Positions 1-10,915 of a stretch of 64,000 nt of DNA are shown piece after piece (positions within the stretch are counted from its first letter, which is position 1; each line of letters opens with the position of its first letter). The stretch comes from Sideroxydans sp. GTDB lineage: Bacteria > Pseudomonadota > Gammaproteobacteria > Burkholderiales > Gallionellaceae. Below the pieces are notes generated by a model. That model was not told the DNA's origin. It ran no database searches and saw only the letters and a list, made by a program, of their open reading frames with translations. A program made the position numbers and the translations under genes. Location: the NCBI GenBank assembly GCA_027310725.1, contig DAIDAG010000068.1, forward strand, positions 1-64,000. The letters run 5' to 3'.

Positions 1-33
1 TCAAATCTGTGTCCATGCTGTCCTCCGTGTAGT

Positions 34-936
34 CTACTTTTGTACGGTATTTTGCAAAGCGTGACGGATCGCTTCGGGAGCCTTCATGATGTTCATGAAG
101 CTGTTCTTGCCCATCATGCTCAGATCGGGGAAGTCGATCGCTATGCGAAAACGCGCATACAGCGCATAGACCTTGTTGCCCGAGACCAGCACTTCATATG
201 GCAGGTGCGCTGTCGATTTCACATCGTGAAAATCGATCTCGTTCATGATGAACTTGTCGTCCATGTACTTGTTGTCATCACTGCCTTTCATCCCGACGCC
301 GAACACGCTCTCCTTCTTGCCAGGAATATCGACGCGATAGACCTTGGACACACCATTCTTGTTGTTTCCCAGCTTGGCATCCACCGCCTGCACGGCTTCT
401 TCATAGCTGCCGTATTCCGCCAGCACGCTGGGATCATCGAAATACTCCATGCCGATGGTGTAATGGTATTTGCGCGCCTGTTTTGCCGTCATGCCCTGCG
501 CACCGAATTCCTCCACTTTGCCCAATGCAGTTGCCAGCGATGCTGCCACGCCGCCCAGGTCGCCCTGCATCCGATATACGTTCGACATGTAAACCGGGTT
601 GGTATAGCTCACCTGCACTTCTTTGCCGGCCTCGGTGATTGACACACGCTGCACTGCCCCGTATCCGCCGAAATCAGATGCTGCCGCATTCTTTTTCAAT
701 TCGTCGTTGGTGACGATGATAATGTCGGCACCGGCATAGGGCGCATATTCACCGACAACCGAGAAGCCGGCCGCAGTCAGTGCCGTTTTCACCTGAACCG
801 ATTTTTCGGCTATCGTTCCTGCGCTTTTCGAAGCCAGTACAAAAGGCTTGAGTATCACGTCGGAGGCCTGCGCGTTCGCGCTAATGAACAGAAACAACGC
901 TGGCAGCAACATACTTCTGATTGTCATACTCATCAT
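34..936 (-). CDS. secreted protein of unknown function, last gene of the dsr-cysG cluster
   Basis: ORF with N-terminal signal-peptide-like segment (MLLPALFLFISANAQA); same strand as cysG with a short gap. Confidence 0.7.
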   Translation of the reverse strand: MMSMTIRSMLLPALFLFISANAQASDVILKPFVLASKSAGTIAEKSVQVKTALTAAGFSVVGEYAPYAGADIIIVTNDELKKNAAASDFGGYGAVQRVSITEAGKEVQVSYTNPVYMSNVYRMQGDLGGVAASLATALGKVEEFGAQGMTAKQARKYHYTIGMEYFDDPSVLAEYGSYEEAVQAVDAKLGNNKNGVSKVYRVDIPGKKESVFGVGMKGSDDNKYMDDKFIMNEIDFHDVKSTAHLPYEVLVSGNKVYALYARFRIAIDFPDLSMMGKNSFMNIMKAPEAIRHALQNTVQK

Positions 937-974
937 CTATTCTCTCCCTGTTGTTATCGGACTTGGACTGCTTG

Positions 975-2354
975 TTATGATTTTTGCGGATGGAACCAGG
1001 CCAGTTTTTCTCTAAGCGCAACCACCCCGCCGACGATGATGAGAGTCGGTGCCTGCGGCTTCTCGCGTTCGGCAATGCCGGGCAATGTCGCCAATGTGCC
1101 GGTGAAGACGCGCTGATTTTGCGTGGTTCCCTGTTGCACGATCGCGATCGGTGTGGTGTCAGGCATGCCATGTTTGACGAGTTCGCCGCACAGGGTATCC
1201 AGTCCATGCAGCCCCATATACACCACGACGGTCTGCTTGGGCCGTGCCAGCGCATCCCAATCCAGATTCATCGTGCCGTCCTTGAGGTGACCGGTCACGA
1301 ACAGGCAGGATTGTGCATAGTCGCGATGAGTCAGCGGGATGCCCGCGTAAGAGGCCACACCCGAAGCCGCGGTGATGCCGGGCACCACCTGGAACGGAAT
1401 GCCCTCTGCTGCCAGAGTCTCGATCTCTTCGCCACCGCGGCCGAAGATGAACGGGTCGCCCCCTTTCAGGCGAAGCACGCGTTTTCCTTCCTTGGCCAGC
1501 CTTACCAGCAGTTCGTTGATCTCTTCCTGCCGCAATGTATGGTCGGCCCGTTTCTTGCCAACAAAGATGCGTTCTGCATCACGCCGGGTCATCTCGACGA
1601 TGGGCTTGGACACCAGGTTGTCATACACCACCACATCCGCTTTCTGCATCAGGCGCAATGCGCGGAAGGTCAGCAAGTCGGGATCGCCGGGGCCTGCGCC
1701 GACCAGATACACCTCGCCGCGCTGGATGTTGTCTTCATTGGCCAGCATCTTTTGCAGCATGGCTTCCGCGCCAGTTTCATCCCCGGTCAGCACCTTCTCG
1801 GCGACCACACCTTCCAGCGCGTTCTCCCAGAATATGCGGCGCTTCGCCGGATTGATGACACGCGTTTTGACCAGTTCGCGGAAGCGTTCGGCAAATGCGG
1901 CAAGCCGGCTGTAGTTTTGCGGAATGATCGTTTCCAGCTTGCCGCGCATCATGCGTGTCAGCACCGGCGATGCGCCGCCGCTGGAAAAAGCGATCATCAG
2001 CGGAGAGCGATCAAGGATGGCAGGCATGATGATGGAGCACAACTCGGGGTCATCGACCACATTGACCGGAATATTGCGCGCTTGCGCCAGCTCGGAGACC
2101 AGCTTGTTGACGCTACGATCATTCGTTGCGGCGATGATCAGCGTTACACCTTCAAGATGTGATGCGTCGAATCTCGCAACGACAGGTTGAACGCGCTGTT
2201 GCTTTGCCAATGCGGGATCGATCTCGGGAGCGACCACGCGCACGATCGCGCCTGCCTCCAGCAACACGCCTGCCTTGCGTTTGGCGACTTCGCCGCCACC
2301 GACCACAAGGCACAACTTGCCTTTGACGTTATGAAATACGGGCAGGAAATCCAC
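975..2354 (-). CDS. cysG: siroheme synthase (precorrin-2 dehydrogenase/ferrochelatase plus uroporphyrinogen-III methyltransferase)
   Basis: N-terminal [10 protein letters not shown] Rossmann motif; C-terminal [15 protein letters not shown] and [17 protein letters not shown] methyltransferase motifs. Confidence 0.97.
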   Translation of the reverse strand: MDFLPVFHNVKGKLCLVVGGGEVAKRKAGVLLEAGAIVRVVAPEIDPALAKQQRVQPVVARFDASHLEGVTLIIAATNDRSVNKLVSELAQARNIPVNVVDDPELCSIIMPAILDRSPLMIAFSSGGASPVLTRMMRGKLETIIPQNYSRLAAFAERFRELVKTRVINPAKRRIFWENALEGVVAEKVLTGDETGAEAMLQKMLANEDNIQRGEVYLVGAGPGDPDLLTFRALRLMQKADVVVYDNLVSKPIVEMTRRDAERIFVGKKRADHTLRQEEINELLVRLAKEGKRVLRLKGGDPFIFGRGGEEIETLAAEGIPFQVVPGITAASGVASYAGIPLTHRDYAQSCLFVTGHLKDGTMNLDWDALARPKQTVVVYMGLHGLDTLCGELVKHGMPDTTPIAIVQQGTTQNQRVFTGTLATLPGIAEREKPQAPTLIIVGGVVALREKLAWFHPQKS

Positions 2355-2355
2355 G

Positions 2356-2958
2356 TTATCCCTTGACCGCTTTGAGAATCAAAGGCACCAGCGCTTCCGG
2401 CAAAGCGATCTTGCCTGCCAATGCGAAATCATGAGCGCGGGAAGACATCTTGTTCCAGGTCTTTCTGATGATCTCTATCCACTTGGCTTCGTCATACTCC
2501 GGATGGCCACTGGCAAAACCGATCATGTAATACTCGATGAACACCAGATCCACCACGTCTTCCATCAACTGCGTCTCCGGATTGACTTTGAGCGCCTTCT
2601 TGCCGACGATGGTCTTCACGCGCTCGATCATCTCGTCGTCGTAGCCGACCTGCTTCATCAGATTGCCGGCGGTCTCGGCGTGGAATTTGTACAGTCCGGT
2701 GCGCCATTGCAGATAGCCATTTCGATCCATGGGGAAGTTGCTGCGCGGGCTCTTCCAGCGCTGGATATGCTGGGCACGCACAGCCAGTTTCACCGCCTCG
2801 GATGCTTCCGGCGCATAACGTTCCTGCATCTCCGTCATGCGTTGCGCGTAGAGAAGTTCTTTCGGATATTCCTTGCCATTCGCCATTTCCTTGTTCGGAT
2901 CTTCTGCATTCGCCTTGTCAAAGGCCGCAATGGCGGCCTGATAGAGTTGCTGTGTCAT
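2356..2958 (-). CDS. DUF4202-like family protein
   Basis: Overall sequence character ([12 protein letters not shown]...[18 protein letters not shown]...[29 protein letters not shown]) and position beside siroheme/dsr genes. Confidence 0.75.
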   Translation of the reverse strand: MTQQLYQAAIAAFDKANAEDPNKEMANGKEYPKELLYAQRMTEMQERYAPEASEAVKLAVRAQHIQRWKSPRSNFPMDRNGYLQWRTGLYKFHAETAGNLMKQVGYDDEMIERVKTIVGKKALKVNPETQLMEDVVDLVFIEYYMIGFASGHPEYDEAKWIEIIRKTWNKMSSRAHDFALAGKIALPEALVPLILKAVKG

Positions 2959-4364
2959 AGTGCTTTCTCAGTGTTGGTTGATGTCGCGATTGCTTGCTGC
3001 TCCTTGCATCGCCGTACAAAAGCGACGAAGCGGGTAGCCCAATAGCAACTGCCGATGGTACGCAGGTGGGTATAGGACGCCAACAGGTTATGAACGATAA
3101 TTCCGTCCCGATCCCCGTCGATGCCGTATCCGCGCTCGACATGGTAAGCGAAGCGGCTATCCGGCGGAAGGTTCTCCAGGCTGGAATAATGAAACTCGTG
3201 CGCCTTGATCTGCTTGGCGGGCGTATTCGGCCGCGGCCAGGGATGCGCTTCATCCTCCTTAAGATGGACATAGCCGCGACCGATCGGTTTGTCGTGCATC
3301 TTCACATCGCCGGGGATCGCTCCGACCATCCGGTAAGTCTGTCCCTGATACTCGATACCGCGCGCCAGATACATCAATCCGCCGCATTCCGCATAGGCCG
3401 GCATACCGCCGTCGATGGCTTTTTTGATCTGGGAACGTAATGCCGCATTCGCTTCCAGTTCGGTAGCGCAGGTTTCCGGAAAACCCCCTCCGATATAGAG
3501 CCCGTCCACTTCCGGCAATTGTGCATCGCGCAAGGCATCGAACGGCACTAGTTCCGCCCCTGCGGCTTCCAATGCATCGAGATCGTCTGCATAGTAAAAG
3601 CCGAAGGAGCGGTCCCGCGCGATGCCGATACGCACCTTTTCGCCGCAGGGCAAGGGGCTCACTTCGGCCTTGTGCGGGATGGCCAGCGGTTCTTTTTTAG
3701 TCAGCACGAGCAATTTGTCGAGATCGACCTGCTCCGCAATGGCCTCGCCGATCTGCTTGATCTTGGACGTGGCCACATGAGACTCATTGCTGGGCATCAG
3801 GCCGAGATGGCGTTCGACGATGCTCAGTCGCTCGTCGTGATGGATCGCGCCGACCACCGGCACATCGGTGTAATGCTCAATGACGGCGCGCAGCTTGGAT
3901 TCGTGCCGGCTGCCGCCCAGATTGTTGAGGATGATCCCGGCGATATTGATGTCGCGGTCGAATGCCTGGTAACCGAGGATCAGCGGTGCGATGCCGCGTG
4001 TCATGCCGCGAGCGTCGATCACCAGCATAACAGGCAGGTCCAGCAATTTAGCCAGCGCTGCGTTGCTGTTGCTGCCGTCCAGCGCCAAGCCGTCGTACAG
4101 CCCCTTGTTGCCCTCGACCAGATTGACTTCCGCGCTATGGCGAGCGAAGGTGGCGACGATATCGTCGTTTTCCATCAGGTACAGGTCGAGATTGCGACAG
4201 GCATGGCCGGCGGCCTGGCTGAGCCACATCGGGTCGATGTAGTCGGGGCCCTTCTTGAACGGCTGCACAACATGGCCGCGCGCAGCAAGCGCCGCGCAAA
4301 GGCCAATACTGACCATGGTTTTCCCGGAGGATTTATGTGCTGCCGAGATCAGCATACGGTTCAT
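2955..4364 (-). CDS. dsrN: DsrN, cobyrinate a,c-diamide synthase-like amidase (siroheme amidation)
   Basis: ISAAHKSSGKTMVSIGLCAAL P-loop, GGGFPETCATELEAN, YAECGGLMYL glutaminase motif; located after dsrP. Confidence 0.92.
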   Translation of the reverse strand: MNRMLISAAHKSSGKTMVSIGLCAALAARGHVVQPFKKGPDYIDPMWLSQAAGHACRNLDLYLMENDDIVATFARHSAEVNLVEGNKGLYDGLALDGSNSNAALAKLLDLPVMLVIDARGMTRGIAPLILGYQAFDRDINIAGIILNNLGGSRHESKLRAVIEHYTDVPVVGAIHHDERLSIVERHLGLMPSNESHVATSKIKQIGEAIAEQVDLDKLLVLTKKEPLAIPHKAEVSPLPCGEKVRIGIARDRSFGFYYADDLDALEAAGAELVPFDALRDAQLPEVDGLYIGGGFPETCATELEANAALRSQIKKAIDGGMPAYAECGGLMYLARGIEYQGQTYRMVGAIPGDVKMHDKPIGRGYVHLKEDEAHPWPRPNTPAKQIKAHEFHYSSLENLPPDSRFAYHVERGYGIDGDRDGIIVHNLLASYTHLRTIGSCYWATRFVAFVRRCKEQQAIATSTNTEKAL

Positions 4365-4381
4365 GGCAGCCTCCTGCAGGG

Positions 4382-5563
4382 TCAATCTGCTACGTAGGGT
4401 TTGTCATGGGGCATGAAATCTAGCACGCGCACGCCAACAGTGGTGATCACGAAAGCGATTGCCAGACCGCCGATACCCAGCAGGAATTCGTAGATGGATG
4501 GATGATATGACGCAATCTGTCCGTCACCGAAGGTGCTTTTGACCTCGAAGCCCGGGAAGATGTCGAGCGGGAAAGCCTGTCCGCCGATGATGAATACATA
4601 CAACAGCGACAAGGCTCCCAGGACCACCAGCAGTGAAGCCGCCATGACACATTTGGCTTTCCCCAGACCGGGTACATAGATCAACAACAATGGCAGCAGA
4701 TTGCCGATCACGATGTACCCCCACCAGAACATATCCGGGAAAACACCACCATCGCGCAGGATGAAGTTCTCAAAAGCGGATTTGTGCGCGAAATACAGAT
4801 TGGTCATATGGTAAATGGTTACCATATACAACGAACCAATAATGAACACCCCGAGCAGGTTCTTCTTGCGGCGCAGGATGTCGGCATCAAGCGTCTTTTC
4901 GTTCCAGGCATAGATTACGGTCTGCACCACATGGAACACGGCCAAGCCCCAAGCGAACGACAACACGATGAACATCGGCGGCAGGATGGCCGAGCCGTAT
5001 GCCTGTCGCGCAGTCAAAAATGCAAAGATCAGGCCGGTACCGGTGGTCAGGATGAAACGCCAGGCAAAAACAGCCAATCCCGCTGTTTTGTTCCAGGGAT
5101 TCATACGGCGTTCCATCATCGTCCACAGATAAATGATCACGAGCGAGAACATGCCCGAGTACAACACCACATTCCAGGCAAATACGGAGGTGAGATTGAA
5201 ATTGGTCGCCGCCACGATAATGCGGTCCGGTCTGCCCAGATCCAGCATCAGCACGGTCAGGCCTCCCGCCAGCATGGCAATGGACAGCAGACTGGCCAGC
5301 GGTGCACGCGCCTTGTAGATAGCCTTGCCGAACACCGACCCGATGGAAGCGACGTTAAGCACCCCGGACGCGGCTACGATCAGAAAGATCGCGAACACAT
5401 GCGGCAGACCCCACACGATCTGGTTGTTCATGCCAGTGATGATGTGACCGTGCGATTCCATCATGTGCACGGCATATAGCCCGGCCAGAACGACCAGACC
5501 TGCAATAGCAAGCAGCACGTAGTACAAACGGTTCTTGGAACGCAATGCGTAAAGATCGGCCAT
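4382..5563 (-). CDS. dsrP: DsrP, NrfD-family integral membrane subunit
   Basis: Multi-TM NrfD-like ORF between dsrO and dsrN. Confidence 0.92.
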   Translation of the reverse strand: MADLYALRSKNRLYYVLLAIAGLVVLAGLYAVHMMESHGHIITGMNNQIVWGLPHVFAIFLIVAASGVLNVASIGSVFGKAIYKARAPLASLLSIAMLAGGLTVLMLDLGRPDRIIVAATNFNLTSVFAWNVVLYSGMFSLVIIYLWTMMERRMNPWNKTAGLAVFAWRFILTTGTGLIFAFLTARQAYGSAILPPMFIVLSFAWGLAVFHVVQTVIYAWNEKTLDADILRRKKNLLGVFIIGSLYMVTIYHMTNLYFAHKSAFENFILRDGGVFPDMFWWGYIVIGNLLPLLLIYVPGLGKAKCVMAASLLVVLGALSLLYVFIIGGQAFPLDIFPGFEVKSTFGDGQIASYHPSIYEFLLGIGGLAIAFVITTVGVRVLDFMPHDKPYVAD

Positions 5564-5565
5564 GT

Positions 5566-6282
5566 TTAAAGTCCTTGGTAACGGATGCCAGGATTCAACT
5601 GCATATCGGCACGTATCTGAACGGATGCGACGCTGCGCAACTTCTGGGCTATCTCGCTGTTCGCATCATTCAGATTACCGAACAGAATGGCTTTGTTCGG
5701 GCATGCTTGCGCGCAGGCAGGCTGCTGTCCCTTATCGACGCGATGTACGCATAGGGTACAGGACTCGACTGTTCCCTTGCCGCGCGGTACGTCCGGTTTC
5801 TGGTCATGCAACGGCTCGTGCACGAAAGAGCGGGCCTTGTACGGGCAGGCCATCATGCAATAGCGGCAACCGATGCAACGATGTCTGTCCACCAGAACGA
5901 TCCCATCTGCACGCTTGAACGAAGCACCGGTCGGGCACACATCCACACAGGGGGGTTCCTCGCAATGCTGGCACATCATCGGCAGCGACGTTTCGCGTCC
6001 GCTGCTGATGTCTTTGATATCGATCTTGCGCATCCATTGGGAATCGGTAGGCAACGTTCCTCCCGACAACCCATTCTCCTTGTTGCAAGCGGTGACGCAA
6101 TCGTTGCAGCCGGTCTTGCACTGCGCTGTATCAATCAGCATGCCCCAGCGCACTTTGCTGCTGTCGGCTTCCGTTTTACCGTGTGCCGTATCGAACAACA
6201 ACATGCCGGGCGCGATGGCAACCGCCGCAGCTCCCAGGGATGTCTTCAGGAATTGTCTGCGTTGTGTATCGTGATCGCTCAT
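5566..6282 (-). CDS. dsrO: DsrO, periplasmic ferredoxin-like iron-sulfur protein with Tat signal
   Basis: RRQFLKTSLGAAAVAIAPG Tat motif and repeated CxxCxxCxxxC clusters. Confidence 0.93.
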   Translation of the reverse strand: MSDHDTQRRQFLKTSLGAAAVAIAPGMLLFDTAHGKTEADSSKVRWGMLIDTAQCKTGCNDCVTACNKENGLSGGTLPTDSQWMRKIDIKDISSGRETSLPMMCQHCEEPPCVDVCPTGASFKRADGIVLVDRHRCIGCRYCMMACPYKARSFVHEPLHDQKPDVPRGKGTVESCTLCVHRVDKGQQPACAQACPNKAILFGNLNDANSEIAQKLRSVASVQIRADMQLNPGIRYQGL

Positions 6283-6647
6283 TTCTCATCCTTATTGACG
6301 AGCGCTACCCTGCGTTTGCTGGCGTGACATTCGAAGCAATCGATCTTTACCGCCTCGTAACGATGGCAACCGGCACAGAAACTGTCCTCCCGCGCGATCA
6401 CGCTGTCGTCCTTCAAACTGGCATGACATTCCACACAGTTCTTCAGGCTGATCTGCTCGTCGCGTATCCCCTTGCGCACCGCCTCGTCGCGTTGATGTAT
6501 GAGCAGGTGCATATGGTTCTTGCGCATCCACTGGGGATCTCGTACACACTGCCCGCCCTTGCCGATATCCAGCTTGGGCGCGTTCGCCTCGGTAGCCCAT
6601 GCCAACGGGATGCAAAGACAAAGCAGCAGAGATACGAGCAGTTTCAT
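6279..6647 (-). CDS. dsrJ: DsrJ, triheme c-type cytochrome
   Basis: Signal peptide plus three CxxCH motifs (CVECH, CAGCH, CFECH); start chosen at MKLLVSLL. Confidence 0.93.
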   Translation of the reverse strand: MKLLVSLLLCLCIPLAWATEANAPKLDIGKGGQCVRDPQWMRKNHMHLLIHQRDEAVRKGIRDEQISLKNCVECHASLKDDSVIAREDSFCAGCHRYEAVKIDCFECHASKRRVALVNKDEK

Positions 6648-8614
6648 TATTCGCCCAAGCCCATTTGGATATAGCCGGTCGGACATACGTCTGCACAAAT
6701 GTGGCAGCCGATGCACTTGTCATAGTCGGTAGCAACGTAGCGCCCCAAGGTAGACTCGGTCTTCTTGACGCGATACACGGCAGTCTGCGGGCAATACACA
6801 ACACAATTGTCGCACTCGAAACACATGCCGCAGCTCATGCAACGCTTGGCTTCTGCAACAGTCTGTTTCTCATCCAGCACTCCCAAACGATCCTGGAAGT
6901 TGCCCAATGCGCTTTCCTTATCGAGTGTGGTCACTGCTCGTTGGTTGCGAGCCACATAAGAGAAGTGTCCGAGGAACAGCTTGTCATGCGGGATGATGTA
7001 GCGGTCGGAACGGTTATCGAAATTGTGTACCGCGGCATTGGAATCGCACGTGCCGCGCATCGGCTCGTGATTTTCCTTGGGCTCGAGGCCTTTTTCCGCC
7101 AATTTTCTGATCAGGTCGAATTGGTGCGCGTCGATCTTGGGACGTTTTTCCAATTCCTGGCCGTTCATATAGTGATGGATACCGTCGGCCGCGATGGAGC
7201 CGTGTCCGATAGCGGTGGTGAGCAAATGCGGGCGAATCACGTCGCCGCCGGCGAATACACCGGGCTGTCCGTTCACCACGTAATTGCGGTCAGTCGAGAC
7301 GGCACCTTTGCCATTGTTGAATTGCTCCAGTCCGGTGAAATCGACCGCCTGGCCGATCGCAGAAACGATCAGGTCGGCTTCGATGTCATGTTCGCTGCCT
7401 TCGATGTTCTTGATCTCCAGCTTGCCGCCCGCCATCTTGGCTTCGCACTTCACCACTCGCAGTGCCGTGGCACGACCGTTGGCGTCGCGCACAAGGCCGA
7501 CAGGTGCCAGACTGCCGATGATCTGGATGCCTTCGGCCAGTGCCTGCTCTATTTCGTGTTTGTTGGCCTGCATCTTGTCGATGTTGAAAATCGAGGTCAG
7601 CGTGACTTCAGCACCTTGTTTGGCGGAAATATCCGCCACATCGTGTGCGAGTCTTCCGGCGATAGCGAGTTCGGCATCGGTCGGTTTGGCATGCTTGATG
7701 TGACCGAGACGGCGCGCTACTGTCGCCACGTCGATTGAAGTATCGCCACCACCCACCACTACCACACGCTTGCCGACATGCTGCAGACGCCCGTCATTGA
7801 AGGCTTTCAGGAAGGCTGTCGCAGTCACGACATTAGGAGCCGCACTGTCCGCGATAGGCAATGCACGGCCTGCTTGCGCCCCCATACCGAGGAACACTGC
7901 GTCAAATTCTTTACGAATCTGTTCCATGGTAATGTCGGTGCCGACGCGTGTCTTCATGCGCGTCTTCACACCCAGGTCCAGGATGCGCTGGATTTCCGCG
8001 TCCAGTACATCGCGCGGCGTACGGAAGCCGGGAATACCGTAACGCATCATTCCGCCCAGAAATTCATGCTCGTCGAACACAGTGACTTCATGTCCTTTCA
8101 ATGCCAGTTGATAGGCGCAGGACAAACCGGCCGGTCCAGCACCGAGGATAGCGACCTTCTTTCCTGTTGTTTGAGCAGGTTTGTTGAATTTGAGCTTGTT
8201 GGCGATCGCGTATTCGCCCAGGAAATGTTCGACCGAATTGATACCGACATGGTCTTCCACTTCGTTGCGGTTACAACCCGTCTCGCACGGAGCCGGACAG
8301 ACACGCCCCATCACCGACGGGAACGGGTTGGCTTCAGTCAAACGGCGCCACGCGTATTCCTGCCAGGGCATTGTCGGCTTGCCATCTGCGCCGACAGGCG
8401 GCTTTTCGGTACCGCGCACGATGGCCAGATAGCCGCGAATGTCCTCACCCGCCGGGCAGCTTCCCTGGCATGGTGGTGTGGACTGTATATAAGTCGGACA
8501 TTTGTAGGTATGGCTGGCCTGAAAAATCTGCTGGTTAAAGCGAACGGCTTTGCTATCGCCGTCCTTATAACGACGGAATGTGATTTTCAACGGGGTTTCG
8601 CTCACTACTGACAT
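6647..8614 (-). CDS. dsrL: DsrL, FAD-dependent NAD(P)H oxidoreductase with C-terminal ferredoxin domain
   Basis: GltD-like GAGPAGLSCAYQLALKGHEVTVFD; C-terminal CxxCxxC clusters; position between dsrK and dsrJ. Confidence 0.95.
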   Translation of the reverse strand: MSVVSETPLKITFRRYKDGDSKAVRFNQQIFQASHTYKCPTYIQSTPPCQGSCPAGEDIRGYLAIVRGTEKPPVGADGKPTMPWQEYAWRRLTEANPFPSVMGRVCPAPCETGCNRNEVEDHVGINSVEHFLGEYAIANKLKFNKPAQTTGKKVAILGAGPAGLSCAYQLALKGHEVTVFDEHEFLGGMMRYGIPGFRTPRDVLDAEIQRILDLGVKTRMKTRVGTDITMEQIRKEFDAVFLGMGAQAGRALPIADSAAPNVVTATAFLKAFNDGRLQHVGKRVVVVGGGDTSIDVATVARRLGHIKHAKPTDAELAIAGRLAHDVADISAKQGAEVTLTSIFNIDKMQANKHEIEQALAEGIQIIGSLAPVGLVRDANGRATALRVVKCEAKMAGGKLEIKNIEGSEHDIEADLIVSAIGQAVDFTGLEQFNNGKGAVSTDRNYVVNGQPGVFAGGDVIRPHLLTTAIGHGSIAADGIHHYMNGQELEKRPKIDAHQFDLIRKLAEKGLEPKENHEPMRGTCDSNAAVHNFDNRSDRYIIPHDKLFLGHFSYVARNQRAVTTLDKESALGNFQDRLGVLDEKQTVAEAKRCMSCGMCFECDNCVVYCPQTAVYRVKKTESTLGRYVATDYDKCIGCHICADVCPTGYIQMGLGE

Positions 8615-8628
8615 TTTTCATCTCCTCT

Positions 8629-10158
8629 TTATTTCGGTCCTAACTGGATCGCATTGCTCACCAGCTGATGCACGCCGCCCACCATCTTTCTGTCGAAGCC
8701 GTAGATGGGCATGATTTTGGTAAATTGTGCCTTGCAGATGGCGCATATAGTCGCCATAAAGTTGACGCCGTGCTCATCGACTGCCTGCTGCAACACTTCC
8801 ATACGCGGCAGAGCGCCCTTCACACGCAACTCAAGCAGATCGTCGGTAAGCAGTCCGCCGCCGCCGCCGCAACAGAAGGTCTGTTCTCGCGTGGTATTGG
8901 GCGCCATCTCGATGAAGTTGTTGGCCACCGCTCTGATGATGTTGCGCGGAATCTCGAATTGCCCGCCGGGCAGATCGCCCATGCTCGAGCCGCGCGCCAC
9001 ATTGCAGGAGTCGTGGAAGGTGATGATGTGCTTATCGTTGGCCGACTTGTCGAAGGTCAGACGATTATCCTGAATCATGTCCCAAGTGAATTCGCAGATA
9101 TGAGCCGGTTGCTTGTAGCGATGATCCAGTTGTTTTTGCAGCATCTGGGCGAAACGATCGTTGGCATCCGCACCTTCTCCAACCCCGGTCAGGGTATTCC
9201 AGAAGCTGTAGGCTACACGCCAGGCATGACCGCATTCACCGACCACAATACGCTTTACACCCAGCTCCAGCGCTGCCTGGCGGATACGCATGGCAATGGT
9301 GCGGAGCTGGTCGTAATTACCGATGAACATGCCGAAATTGCCCGCCTCGGACGACATCGACGATAGCGTCCAGCTGGTACCGGTGGCATGGAATACTTTT
9401 GCGTAACCGATCAGACTGTCGATATGCGGCTCTGCGAAAAAGTCGGCGGACGGCGTGATGAGCAGCACTTCCGCCCCCTTCACGTCCATTGGAAAACGCA
9501 CATCAATGCCGGTGGCATCCTTGACGTCTTCTTCCAGACCTTCCAGCGTGTCGAGCAACGCCGGGCCGGGCAGGCCGAGGTTGTTGCCGATTTTGTGTAC
9601 CTTGCCAATGATCTCGTTGGAATATTTCTGTCCGTAACCGACGGTATCGAGTATCTCGCGCGCGGCCATGGTGATTTCGGCAGTATCGATGCCGTAGGGA
9701 CAGAACACCGAGCAGCGGCGGCATTCGGAACACTGGTTAAAATAGTTGTACCACTCGTCCAGCACTTCGCGCGTCAGATCGCGCGCGCCGACCAGTTTTG
9801 GAAACAGCTTGCCGGGCAATGTAAAGTAGCGGCGATAGACGCTGCGCAGCAGGTCCTGACGCGCCACCGGCATGTTTTTAGGGTCTTGCGTGCCGATAAA
9901 ATAATGGCATTTGTCGGAGCATGCGCCGCAATGCACGCAGGCATCCATAAATACTTTTAGCGAACGGTATTTGGACAGCAAATCACCCATCTTGCCGATG
10001 GCGCGGTCATGCCAGTCTTCCACCAGTTGGCCGGGAAAACCGAGGGCTTCGTTGAGCTTTTCGCCTGCAACAAATGGCCCCTTTCCTTCCATCGCTCCCG
10101 GCTTCAATGCGGGGATGATGGGGAAAACGCGATAGGCCGGTGCTGTTATGTCCGCCAT
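8629..10158 (-). CDS. dsrK: DsrK, HdrD-like iron-sulfur protein
   Basis: CVHCGACSDKC, CSECRRCSVFCP and CCG domain (FCCGGGGG). Confidence 0.95.
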   Translation of the reverse strand: MADITAPAYRVFPIIPALKPGAMEGKGPFVAGEKLNEALGFPGQLVEDWHDRAIGKMGDLLSKYRSLKVFMDACVHCGACSDKCHYFIGTQDPKNMPVARQDLLRSVYRRYFTLPGKLFPKLVGARDLTREVLDEWYNYFNQCSECRRCSVFCPYGIDTAEITMAAREILDTVGYGQKYSNEIIGKVHKIGNNLGLPGPALLDTLEGLEEDVKDATGIDVRFPMDVKGAEVLLITPSADFFAEPHIDSLIGYAKVFHATGTSWTLSSMSSEAGNFGMFIGNYDQLRTIAMRIRQAALELGVKRIVVGECGHAWRVAYSFWNTLTGVGEGADANDRFAQMLQKQLDHRYKQPAHICEFTWDMIQDNRLTFDKSANDKHIITFHDSCNVARGSSMGDLPGGQFEIPRNIIRAVANNFIEMAPNTTREQTFCCGGGGGLLTDDLLELRVKGALPRMEVLQQAVDEHGVNFMATICAICKAQFTKIMPIYGFDRKMVGGVHQLVSNAIQLGPK

Positions 10159-10159
10159 G

Positions 10160-10888
10160 CTATTTCTCCGATTCCAACTTGGCAGCCCAAGCGCTCAGAT
10201 GGCGCTTCTCCCGCGAGTCGTCTTTCTGGTTGCGTGTCGGCGAAAAAAAGACTCCTGGCGCGTGCAGCAGTTTGCTGTTGGGGAACACGACCAGGAGTGA
10301 CACAACTAACGACAGATGAACCATTAACAACAGATCGGCAGGAAGCATTCCGACTTCAAAATGCATCAAGCCAAGGAAATATGTCTTCACTGCAATCACA
10401 TCGGTGTGTGCAGCGAACTTCATCATCAAACCTGAAGCGGCTATACCGATAAGCAACAGCAGCATCAGGTGATCAGACGGTGTCGAGATGTAACGGATGC
10501 GCTCGACGAACATGCGTCGCGCCCACAATCCGCACAATCCCAACAGCATGGTGATACCTGCATACATTCCGAACGGCTGGATGAATGCGACCCATTCCCA
10601 AACCGGTTCAGTGAAATAGCGCAGATGGCGCAGGATCACCAACAACAGACTGGCATGGAACAACCAGCCCAGACCCCATATCCACAAATTGGCCTTGAAC
10701 AGGCTTTCGAAGAACACCACCTCGCGCGTCATGCGCAACACGACTCCGCCGGTCGTTTTTGGCGCAGGCGTAGTCGGTATCTTCAGCGGAACCGGGGTGC
10801 GGGCGTAGGTGCTGATACGATAGAGCAGCCCTACGACAAGCAACAGCGTCGCGAGATAAAACAGGATCGCAAAAACGATGCTCGCCAT
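10160..10888 (-). CDS. dsrM: DsrM, cytochrome b (NarI-like) membrane subunit
   Basis: Multi-TM NarI-like protein upstream of dsrK. Confidence 0.93.
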   Translation of the reverse strand: MASIVFAILFYLATLLLVVGLLYRISTYARTPVPLKIPTTPAPKTTGGVVLRMTREVVFFESLFKANLWIWGLGWLFHASLLLVILRHLRYFTEPVWEWVAFIQPFGMYAGITMLLGLCGLWARRMFVERIRYISTPSDHLMLLLLIGIAASGLMMKFAAHTDVIAVKTYFLGLMHFEVGMLPADLLLMVHLSLVVSLLVVFPNSKLLHAPGVFFSPTRNQKDDSREKRHLSAWAAKLESEK

Positions 10889-10915
10889 GAGAGAGTCCCT
10901 ATAGCCTGACCTGAA

